Source: an uncultured Bacteroidota bacterium (GTDB lineage: Bacteria > Bacteroidota > Bacteroidia > UKL13-3). Taken from it: 6,062 bases of DNA. A program made the translations under genes and the position numbers. Location of the stretch: positions 1 to 6,062 of the forward strand of contig CAIUEQ010000169.1 in assembly GCA_903898215.1 (NCBI GenBank), given 5' to 3'. Below are positions 1-5,931 of this stretch, piece by piece. The stretch's first letter is position 1. Every line of letters starts with the position of its first letter. Under the pieces are notes generated by a model that saw only the letters and a program-made list of their open reading frames with translations, ran no database searches and had not been told where the DNA came from.

Positions 1-35
1 GCTTTTATTAATTATTAAAAAGGCATGATAAAAGC
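1..35. repeat. Inverted repeat over the start of the first gene
   Basis: GCTTTTAT (1-8) is the exact reverse complement of ATAAAAGC (28-35), with 19 bases between them that include the ATG at 25. The left arm begins at the window edge, so the repeat may be longer. It could be an operator or an mRNA structure that hides the start, but the arms are AT-rich and may match by chance. Confidence 0.25.
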
Positions 36-582
36 ACTAAAAATATTTTCAATTGTAGCTTTTACTTTTATTTCCATATCGTGCGAGCAACATTTATTTT
101 ATCTGAAAAAAGTAAAGGCAAATGATGAAACGAGCAAAATAAAAAATCAATCAAAAATTAATGAGCCATTGAAAACAATTGATTTTGCAAACACTTTCAC
201 ACTTCTCGATTCAAATAAAAAAATTACTGAAAATATTTTTGCCTCAAATGAAACTTCAACTTTTGAATTTTTATCTGCCCAAAAGAAAAATAATTCTATT
301 AAAACTGAAACTTTTAGAAAGTTCAACGAGGATTTAAATACCAGAAAAAAGAACAAAAAAACAGAGTTTCAAAATCAAAAAAATAAGGAGTTTCCTTTTA
401 ATATGTTTGTAGGAATGATGCTATTTATAATCGGGTTAGGGATAATTTTAAGTTACTTTGTTTATAAGGATAACACTAACATTGGAAAAGGTTTTGGAAG
501 TTTTCTAACAGTAGCATTTGGATTTGCTTTTCTTATAACGGGTTTACTTCTTTTTATTAACGGTGTCATACATGGTACATAA
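25..582 (+). CDS. Hypothetical protein with lipoprotein-type signal and two C-terminal membrane segments
   Basis: I do not recognise this 185-residue protein. The N-terminus (residues 1-20) has Lys3 and Lys6, a hydrophobic stretch and a lipobox-like ISISC ending at Cys20, which suggests cleavage and lipidation by the lipoprotein pathway. Residues 28-122 are polar, rich in Lys, Asn, Glu and Thr, and probably disordered or extended. Two hydrophobic segments follow, about 126-147 and 157-180, joined by a short loop (KDNTNIGKG), and the protein ends four or five residues later. A lipid-anchored protein that also carries a membrane hairpin would sit in the inner membrane, with the polar part in the periplasm. 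Alternatively the first segment is a plain signal anchor. The ATG at 25 is the natural start because it opens the signal sequence. A-rich sequence lies upstream and no well-spaced Shine-Dalgarno site is present. No catalytic motif is visible. Confidence 0.7.
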   Translation: MIKALKIFSIVAFTFISISCEQHLFYLKKVKANDETSKIKNQSKINEPLKTIDFANTFTLLDSNKKITENIFASNETSTFEFLSAQKKNNSIKTETFRKFNEDLNTRKKNKKTEFQNQKNKEFPFNMFVGMMLFIIGLGIILSYFVYKDNTNIGKGFGSFLTVAFGFAFLITGLLLFINGVIHGT

Positions 583-704
583 AATATCTGCTAACTATTT
601 CTATCAAAACATGTTCTCTCAATTCATTTCATCGTGTTTTCACTTTTTTAAATATTTATAGTTCCAATTTTTTTTAGTTAATTACACTTTTATTAAACTA
701 AAAC
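583..704. other. Intergenic region upstream of the acyl-CoA synthetase
   Basis: These 122 bases are strongly AT-rich. I see no stable GC-containing hairpin and no clear match to the Bacteroidota promoter pattern (TTG, then TAnnTTTG about 20 bases on). A 3-bp GTG/CAC stem with a TTTT loop before a run of T near 633-648 is too weak to call a terminator. A promoter for the next gene probably lies here, given the gap, but I cannot place it. Confidence 0.4.
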
Positions 705-2582
705 ATGACATACCAATTTACTTCACTTCACTATTTTTTACGTAATGCCGCAAACAATATTAAAACTCCAGACAGTGTATTTCTTTTGAAAAAAAGCAAA
801 GAAAAATACGAGGGAATTACATACAGGGAAGTGCTTGAAAAAACAAATGCCATCTCAGCGTTTTTATTAGACAAGGGTTATAAAAAAGGCGACAAAGCTG
901 CACTGATAACAGAAAATTGCCCTGAGTATATTTGTTTTGACCAAGGTTTGATGCAACTTGGAATGATTAACGTTTCAGTTTATCCAACATTATCTGAAAG
1001 TGAAGTTGAACATATTTTAAATGATTCTCAGGCCTCGGCAATTTTAGTTGGAACACCTTTTCTTCTAAAAAAAATCAATAAGATAAAAGCTAACTGTCCA
1101 CATTTAAAATACGTCATCACCATATTTGATGACCAAAAATCTGATGAAACAATGTGGTTTGATCAAATGATTGAAGAAGGAAAAAAATTGTATCCTTCTC
1201 TTAAAAATGAAATTGAAGTGCAATTAGAATCTGTTACCGAAGACGATCTGGCTTGTTTACTTTATACTTCAGGAACAACTTCAAAACCCAAAGGTGCAAT
1301 GCTTAGTCATGGTAACTTTATGAGTAACGTAACCATTGCTGTTGAACTGATGCCAATCGTTACAAAAGAATACCGCTTTCTTTCTTTCCTTCCTCTTTGC
1401 CATGTTTATGAGCGTACTGCAACTTATTATTTGAGCACTTTAGTTGGTTGCGAAATTGCCTTTGCACAAAGTCTGGAAGCGCTAACATCCAACATGCTTG
1501 AAGTTGGGCCAACAGTTATTTTAACCGTTCCCCGATTGCTTGAAAGAATTGAAGAACGTGTGCGTAAAACTACTTCGTCAGCAGGAGGAATTAAGCTTAA
1601 AATTTTTAATTGGGGAATAAGAGTTGGCGAACGAAGAAGGATAAATAAAGAGGAAAACAAATCGAACAGTCCTTTGCTTTTATTAGAAATAATGATTGCC
1701 GAAAAACTTGTTTTCTCAAAAATAAAACAAAAACTTGGCGGTAAAATAGGGCTCATTATTTCCGGAGGTGGTGCTTTACCTCAGCATGTCGGAGAATTTT
1801 TTGGAAATATAGGTATCCTGGTTTGTGAAGGCTACGGACTCACTGAAACTTCTCCATTGGTAAGTGTAAATGAATATCACCGTCAGATATACGGTACCGT
1901 TGGTAGAGTTTGTAAATGTTGTACAGTTGCATTGCAAAATCCTGAGACAAAAGAAATTCATACCATACAATCTTTTGAAAGTTTTGACCCTAAGTTTGAA
2001 TCAGGTGAAGGAGAAATTTTAGTGAGAGGTGCCAATGTGATGAAGGGATATTGGAATTTGCCGGAGCTAACTGCCGAAGCGATAGATAAAGATGGCTGGT
2101 TTCATACAGGTGATGTTGGAAAATTTTATAAAGGTTATTTAAAAATAACCGATCGTATAAAAAATATTATCGTTAACTCTTTTGGTAAAAATGTTTATCC
2201 AACTCCAATTGAAAACACGTATCTGAAATCACCCAAAATTGAGCAAATATTTTTAATAGGCGACAATCAGGAATACCTTACAGCTATCATTGTTCCGTCA
2301 AAAGAAGAATTAAAAGAAGTGTTTGGTTTTAAAGCAGACTTTTTCAAGTTGGATGATGATTTTATTGATGACCCAAAAGTAAAAAGTTGGATCGATGCCG
2401 ATTTAAGACATTTAGAAAAAGAGCTCGGTAAATTTGAACGAGTAAAATCTTTTTGTGTTAAACGAAACCCATTTTCACTTGAGGACGGAGAACTCACTCC
2501 CACACAAAAAGCAAAACGAAAATTTATTATGGAAAAATATTCGCAACAGATAAAAGATATGTATGTTAATATTGTTGAGTGA
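705..2582 (+). CDS. Long-chain acyl-CoA synthetase (AMP-forming, COG1022/FAA1 type)
   Basis: This 625-residue ANL-superfamily enzyme would activate a fatty acid with ATP to an acyl-adenylate and then to acyl-CoA, in the cytoplasm or at the inner membrane. The motifs come in the expected order: P-loop YTSGTTSKPKG (187-197), the stretch GPTVILTVPRLLERI (268-282) typical of the COG1022 group, nucleotide-binding GYGLTETSP (376-384), GWFHTGD (464-470), the hinge region DRIKNIIV (483-490) and GKNVYP (494-499), and a C-terminal ELTPTQKAKRK (596-606) that should carry the catalytic lysine, probably Lys602. The length fits the family, so the gene looks complete. Two oddities are Ser193 where the P-loop usually has Gly, and a cysteine cluster CKCC (403-406) where relatives usually have a Pro-Gly turn. 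The ATG at 705 follows an A-rich leader without a Shine-Dalgarno site, as is common in Bacteroidota. The stop overlaps the next gene. The exact acyl substrate cannot be read from the sequence. Confidence 0.95.
   Translation: MTYQFTSLHYFLRNAANNIKTPDSVFLLKKSKEKYEGITYREVLEKTNAISAFLLDKGYKKGDKAALITENCPEYICFDQGLMQLGMINVSVYPTLSESEVEHILNDSQASAILVGTPFLLKKINKIKANCPHLKYVITIFDDQKSDETMWFDQMIEEGKKLYPSLKNEIEVQLESVTEDDLACLLYTSGTTSKPKGAMLSHGNFMSNVTIAVELMPIVTKEYRFLSFLPLCHVYERTATYYLSTLVGCEIAFAQSLEALTSNMLEVGPTVILTVPRLLERIEERVRKTTSSAGGIKLKIFNWGIRVGERRRINKEENKSNSPLLLLEIMIAEKLVFSKIKQKLGGKIGLIISGGGALPQHVGEFFGNIGILVCEGYGLTETSPLVSVNEYHRQIYGTVGRVCKCCTVALQNPETKEIHTIQSFESFDPKFESGEGEILVRGANVMKGYWNLPELTAEAIDKDGWFHTGDVGKFYKGYLKITDRIKNIIVNSFGKNVYPTPIENTYLKSPKIEQIFLIGDNQEYLTAIIVPSKEELKEVFGFKADFFKLDDDFIDDPKVKSWIDADLRHLEKELGKFERVKSFCVKRNPFSLEDGELTPTQKAKRKFIMEKYSQQIKDMYVNIVE
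2579..2582 (+). other. GTGA start/stop overlap (translational coupling)
   Basis: The TGA stop of the synthetase (2580-2582) shares bases with the GTG start of the barrel gene (2579-2581). Four-base overlaps of this kind usually mean one mRNA and re-initiation by the terminating ribosome. GTG is the only start in this frame that keeps the whole signal peptide, since Met1-Ile-Arg-Ile leads straight into the hydrophobic core. Confidence 0.75.
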
Positions 2583-3352
2583 TACGAATTGCTTCATTTG
2601 TACTTTTATTTTTGTTATGCTCTGTCAAAGTTTCGGCACAAACACTTTCCGAAAAATATGATCATATCAAAGAAGATTTTTTAGGAAAAAGTTACTTCGG
2701 TGTACATGCCGGTATTGCCATTCCTTTTATGGAGTTTTCTGATAACGACCCAAGTCACATCACCTCTGGTTATGCGAAAAGCGGGTTCACTTATAACTTT
2801 ACTTTCCGTTATGCATTCACCGAATATTTTGGAGTTACTGCAAAATATTTCAGCACTTCCAATTCTTTTGATTCTCAAAAACTTCAGAACGACTTCAATA
2901 GTAAATTAGGTCCGCTTACTTCTAATTCTTATACCTATACTTCCGATCCATGGACAATTGAAGGCTTTATGTTTGCTCCAACTTATTTGTTTAAATCTAA
3001 AAATTATAATATTGAATTTGGTGTGGGTATTGGAAAAGTTAACAGCACTTTGCCTCAAAATACGTTAACAATCATTTCCCCTTCCGACAGCATAAACATC
3101 TATTCTCAGGGCGCATATCAGTCTAATAACTGGGCTGTTTCTATTGAAGGTGCATTTCGATATATGATTACAAAAAATGTCATTCTTTCTGCACAAGGTG
3201 ATGTATTGATCACCGACCATACGTATAAAAACATTACTACTTATCTGACAAATAATACAGGAAATTATATGATCGTTCCTTCGTATGATTATTTACAACC
3301 TTTCCGATTGATTCATCTTACCATCGGAATTGGTTTTCAGTTTGAAGAATGA
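2579..3352 (+). CDS. Small outer-membrane beta-barrel protein
   Basis: The 257-residue product has a signal peptide (residues 1-20, hydrophobic core FVLLFLL, cleavage expected after VSA before Gln21). The mature part alternates polar and hydrophobic or aromatic residues in strand-like blocks: about 38-50, 68-80, 83-92, 125-138, 143-153, 184-196, 199-211 and 243-255. It ends in LTIGIGFQF plus two Glu, an aromatic-rich last strand as in outer-membrane barrels. This fits a barrel of roughly eight strands, of the broad OmpA/OmpW-like class common in Bacteroidota. There is no OmpA peptidoglycan-binding domain and no TonB plug. At this length it is much shorter than FadL-type fatty acid transporters. 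It is translationally coupled to the acyl-CoA synthetase, so a lipid-related role is a reasonable guess but is not shown. The GTG start is supported by the intact signal peptide. Confidence 0.8.
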   Translation: MIRIASFVLLFLLCSVKVSAQTLSEKYDHIKEDFLGKSYFGVHAGIAIPFMEFSDNDPSHITSGYAKSGFTYNFTFRYAFTEYFGVTAKYFSTSNSFDSQKLQNDFNSKLGPLTSNSYTYTSDPWTIEGFMFAPTYLFKSKNYNIEFGVGIGKVNSTLPQNTLTIISPSDSINIYSQGAYQSNNWAVSIEGAFRYMITKNVILSAQGDVLITDHTYKNITTYLTNNTGNYMIVPSYDYLQPFRLIHLTIGIGFQFEE

Positions 3353-4717
3353 TTACAAACCATACTCGCTGATAAGCCACACTAAAGCAGCCATGCAGCC
3401 TGCACCTAATTCAAGTTCTCGTTTATTTACCTTATCAAAAGTATCAATCTCCGAATGATGGTAATCAAAATATCGTTGTGAATCGCAAGCGTATCCGATC
3501 AAAATTGCTCCTTCTTTTTTTAACGGACTGATATCAACACCGCCCCATCCTTTATTAATTTCGTGTATTCCGAAAGGCTTTAACATTTGAACCCAAGGTT
3601 GCATCTTTTGTACAGCGTTATCATCATCCACTCCAAAAGCTCGAGGAGTAAAACCTCCCCCATCACTTTCAATTGCTGCAATATGTTTAGCGTTTACTTT
3701 TGATGCAAGTTCAGCATACTTCAACCCGCCTTTCATTCCGTTCTCTTCATTCATAAAAAGAACTGCACGAATTGTTCTTTTTGGTCGTATTCCTAGGGCT
3801 TTGAATAATCTCAACACTTCAATACTTTGTACAATTCCGGTTCCGTCATCATGAGCGCCATCACCAATATCCCACGAATCGAGGTGACCGCCAACAACAA
3901 TTATTTCGTCAGGAAAAACACTTCCTTTAATTTCTCCAACTACATTAAATGATTTTTCATCAGGCAACATTTCGCAAGTTTGACGGAAATAGAATTTTGT
4001 ATTCGCATCAAATTTTATCGCTTCACTTAATTTTGTTGCACCATAAATACTTATTGCACATGCTGGAATTTTTGTAATAGAATCTTCGTAATGCATTGCT
4101 CCTGTATGCGGATGATCATCATTTGCCAATGTCATCGAACGAACTACCACACCAACAGCACCATATTTTGCAGCTTCAACAGCGCCACTTCCACGTTGAT
4201 CAACAGCACCACCATATGCTGCACCTGTTCCAATATTTGTTGGATCTAATGCGCGGTTAAAAAAAACAATTTTCCCTTCGATATTTTTTCTGCCAAGTTT
4301 TGCAAGCTCTTTAAAGTTCTTCACTTCAATTACGATAGCCGAAATTCCTTTTGGTCCGGTACCGATCGAATTTCCCAAAGCACAAATTCTCACCTCTGTT
4401 TTTTCTTTTTGAGAAAGAATTTTTGCCTGCTCCTTTTCACCTCGAACCCAATGTGGCACCATCACCTCTTGAAGCCAAACTTTATCAAAACCTAAAAACT
4501 CCATGGTGCGTTTACCCCATTCAACAGCTTGTGCAGCTTGGGGGGAACCACTTAACCGTCCTCCAATTTTATTGGAAAGATGATCTAACATTTCGTAAGA
4601 TTTTCCTCTGCTGAGTTCTTCGTTAAAAAAACTTTTAATCATTGTCGAATCATTTTGAGGGTAGGCAAAATGCATTGAAAAGAGAAAGGCAAAAAGGTAA
4701 AAGTATTTTTTATTCAT
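3353..4717 (-). CDS. Exported M28 family zinc peptidase with PA domain (plasma glutamate carboxypeptidase-like)
   Basis: The 454-residue product has a signal peptide (about 1-20, MNKKYFYLFAF onward, cleavage near YPQ), so it acts in the periplasm or outside the cell. A PA-type domain at about 115-245 is inserted before the catalytic core. The M28 metal site is complete: His278 and Asp280 in GGHLDSWD, bridging Asp290 in GAHDDGTG, catalytic Glu324 and zinc ligand Glu325 in FMNEENG, Asp352 in ESDGGG, and His421 in HHSEIDT. Length and domain order match the plasma glutamate carboxypeptidase/aminopeptidase group, which removes single residues from peptides. There is no C-terminal type IX secretion domain, because the protein ends at EYGL soon after the core. 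Start is the ATG at 4717-4715, which opens the signal peptide. It is transcribed away from the DHH gene and toward the barrel gene, with no gap between the two stop codons. A peptide-scavenging role is likely; the substrate is unknown. Confidence 0.93.
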   Translation of the reverse strand: MNKKYFYLFAFLFSMHFAYPQNDSTMIKSFFNEELSRGKSYEMLDHLSNKIGGRLSGSPQAAQAVEWGKRTMEFLGFDKVWLQEVMVPHWVRGEKEQAKILSQKEKTEVRICALGNSIGTGPKGISAIVIEVKNFKELAKLGRKNIEGKIVFFNRALDPTNIGTGAAYGGAVDQRGSGAVEAAKYGAVGVVVRSMTLANDDHPHTGAMHYEDSITKIPACAISIYGATKLSEAIKFDANTKFYFRQTCEMLPDEKSFNVVGEIKGSVFPDEIIVVGGHLDSWDIGDGAHDDGTGIVQSIEVLRLFKALGIRPKRTIRAVLFMNEENGMKGGLKYAELASKVNAKHIAAIESDGGGFTPRAFGVDDDNAVQKMQPWVQMLKPFGIHEINKGWGGVDISPLKKEGAILIGYACDSQRYFDYHHSEIDTFDKVNKRELELGAGCMAALVWLISEYGL

Positions 4718-4815
4718 GATACAAGTTTATGAAAATTTTAATAGATAGACTTTAAAATGCCGAACAGTTTTAATGCTGCCCATAAAAATAAAATCTCCAT
4801 CAATAATATAACATT
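4718..4815. other. Divergent intergenic region between peptidase and DHH gene
   Basis: These 98 AT-rich bases must hold the peptidase promoter, and perhaps part of the DHH promoter. On the minus strand TAAACTTG (4729-4722) is one base from TAnnTTTG, but it lies only four bases before the peptidase ATG and lacks an upstream TTG, so I do not call it. A 6-bp AT-only inverted repeat (4752-4757 with 4768-4773) is too simple to interpret. Confidence 0.4.
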
Positions 4816-4845
4816 TTGAAATCATGCTTTTTTAGCGAGATTTGC
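4815..4845 (+). promoter_or_regulatory. Possible Bacteroidota-type promoter of the DHH gene
   Basis: TTTG at 4815-4818 is followed after 18 bases by GAGATTTGC (4837-4845), one mismatch from TAnnTTTG plus C. The pattern and spacing fit the known TTTG / TAnnTTTG promoters of this phylum. If it is used, transcription would begin near 4850, downstream of the TTG at 4816, and translation would have to start later. The mismatch is at the first T of the -7 element, so this is a suggestion only. Confidence 0.3.
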
Positions 4846-5880
4846 AGCCGCTTAAAAATCTCGTTTCTGAACAACATAATCAACATTAAACCTTTGCTGT
4901 TAGGCAATACACAGCAAAAGATCATCATCACAACACATCATAAACCCGATGCTGATGCGCTTGGCTCATCGCTGGGGCTGTATCATTTTTTCAAACAACT
5001 TGGTATCGAATCAACAGTAATCACTCCTACCGATTATGGTGATTTTTTAAAATGGATGCCGGGAGAAAATACCGTCATAAACTTTGAAGAGCACGAAGCA
5101 AGCAGTACAGAAATGATTGCTGCAGCCGACTTTATTTTTTGCTTAGATTTTAATTCATTAAAACGAATCAATAAAATGGGCGAATTAGTGAAACTATCCG
5201 CTGCAAAAAAAGTGCTGATCGATCATCACCTCGAACCCGATAATTTTGCTGATTTTGGATTATGGACCACAAAAGCAAGTTCAACCTGCGAGTTGGTATT
5301 TTTGATGATAGAGCAGTTTGAAGAAGTTGATAAAATTAACAAGGATGTTGCATCGTGTTTATATGCCGGAATCATGACAGATACCGCTTCTTTCAAACAC
5401 CCGAGCACATACCCGAGCACACATAGAGTTGCCGCAGTATTACTTGAAAAAGGTGCTGAGTCAAATAAAATTTATGATGATATTTACGATAATTATTCGG
5501 CAGACAGAATGCGGTTTATTGGCTTTTGTTTAAATGAAAAATTACAAATATTTGAAGATATTCATACCGCACTGATTTGTGTTACTGCCGATGAATTGAA
5601 AAAATATAAAAACTCAACAGGAGATTCAGAGGGATTGGTAAACTATGGACTTTCAATTAAAGGCATCAAACTTTCTGTATTAATTATCGACCGCACACAT
5701 TTGCGAAAGATGTCGTTTCGTTCAAAAGGAAATTTTCCTTGCAATGAAGTGGCAAGATTGTATTTTAGCGGTGGCGGACATTTTAATGCTGCAGGTGGCG
5801 AAAGCACTGACACCATTGAAAACGTTGAATTAAAATTTAAAACAATTATCAAAGATTATAACCATTTACTTACAACTTAA
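4816..5880 (+). CDS. nrnA: DHH/DHHA1 family phosphoesterase, NrnA-like (nanoRNase / pAp phosphatase)
   Basis: Enzymes of this family hydrolyse short oligoribonucleotides and 3'-phosphoadenosine 5'-phosphate (pAp) in the cytoplasm, using manganese. With the TTG start the product is 354 residues. The DHH domain shows motif I HHKPDADALGSS (41-52; His41, Asp45, Asp47), motif II CLDFNS with Asp111, motif III IDHH (135-138) and motif IV GIMTDTASF (185-193) with Asp189. The C-terminal DHHA1 domain shows FRSKG (301-305) and the substrate-binding SGGGHFNAAGG (318-328). All expected metal ligands are present. The start is doubtful: TTG at 4816 is the only ATG/GTG/TTG choice that keeps motif I intact, but residues 1-17 are Cys- and Phe-rich and unlike the family. 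From memory, relatives begin close to LNNIINIKPLL (residue 18 onward), which points to CTG at 4867. The next gene follows after 51 bases on the same strand. The symbol rests on domain match; the substrate is inferred. Confidence 0.9.
   Translation: MKSCFFSEICSRLKISFLNNIINIKPLLLGNTQQKIIITTHHKPDADALGSSLGLYHFFKQLGIESTVITPTDYGDFLKWMPGENTVINFEEHEASSTEMIAAADFIFCLDFNSLKRINKMGELVKLSAAKKVLIDHHLEPDNFADFGLWTTKASSTCELVFLMIEQFEEVDKINKDVASCLYAGIMTDTASFKHPSTYPSTHRVAAVLLEKGAESNKIYDDIYDNYSADRMRFIGFCLNEKLQIFEDIHTALICVTADELKKYKNSTGDSEGLVNYGLSIKGIKLSVLIIDRTHLRKMSFRSKGNFPCNEVARLYFSGGGHFNAAGGESTDTIENVELKFKTIIKDYNHLLTT
4836..4863. repeat. Perfect 8-bp inverted repeat at the 5' end of the DHH gene
   Basis: CGAGATTT (4836-4843) pairs exactly with AAATCTCG (4856-4863) across a 12-base spacer. 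As RNA the stem could grow by a G-U and an A-U pair at its base (4835 with 4864, 4834 with 4865). It ends three bases before the CTG at 4867, and its left arm overlaps the promoter-like GAGATTTGC. It could be an operator for a dimeric repressor or, if transcription starts upstream, a hairpin that limits translation. Confidence 0.5.
5399..5422 (+). repeat. 12-bp tandem repeat inside the DHH gene
   Basis: ACCCGAGCACAT (5399-5410) is followed at once by ACCCGAGCACAC (5411-5422), 11 of 12 bases identical. It encodes the PST-Y-PST-H stretch at residues 196-203, just after motif IV. From memory, relatives have a Ser/Thr-rich stretch of the same length here, so this is probably not a recent insertion. 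Confidence 0.6.
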
Positions 5881-5902
5881 TAAAATGTGATGAACATTTT
5901 AT
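5880..5902 (+). terminator. Hairpin directly after the DHH stop codon (weak terminator or processing site)
   Basis: ATAAAATGT (5880-5888) and ACATTTTAT (5894-5902) form a perfect 9-bp stem with the 5-base loop GATGA; the left arm starts on the last base of the TAA stop. There is no T-run after the stem and the stem holds only one G-C pair, so it is not a classic intrinsic terminator. It may weakly end or protect the DHH transcript, or act as an operator for the downstream lipoprotein gene. Confidence 0.4.
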
Positions 5903-5931
5903 CAAACAACTTTAAAACAAAAATTACACGA

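Noticed and set aside
633..648. GTG-TTTT-CAC followed by a T-run as a terminator of the first gene
   Set aside because: The stem has only three base pairs and would not be stable.
1427..1756. 109-codon open frame on the minus strand inside the synthetase gene
   Set aside because: It is antisense to a conserved part of the acyl-CoA synthetase, with a low-complexity Ser/Leu/Ile-rich product and no own promoter or motif.
4351..4614. 87-codon open frame on the plus strand inside the peptidase gene
   Set aside because: It lies wholly antisense to the M28 gene, whose reading frame is secured by complete metal-site motifs; the product has no domain or signal of its own.
4722..4729. TAAACTTG on the minus strand as the peptidase -7 promoter element
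   Set aside because: It ends four bases before the ATG and has no TTG at the right distance upstream, so it would leave almost no leader.
4752..4773. TTAAAA/TTTTAA inverted repeat in the divergent intergenic region
   Set aside because: Six A/T-only pairs are expected often by chance in DNA this AT-rich.
5399..5422. 12-bp tandem repeat as a sign of recent duplication in the DHH gene
   Set aside because: Relatives as I recall them have a stretch of equal length here (PST followed by Thr-rich residues and His-Arg), so the repeat does not add residues.
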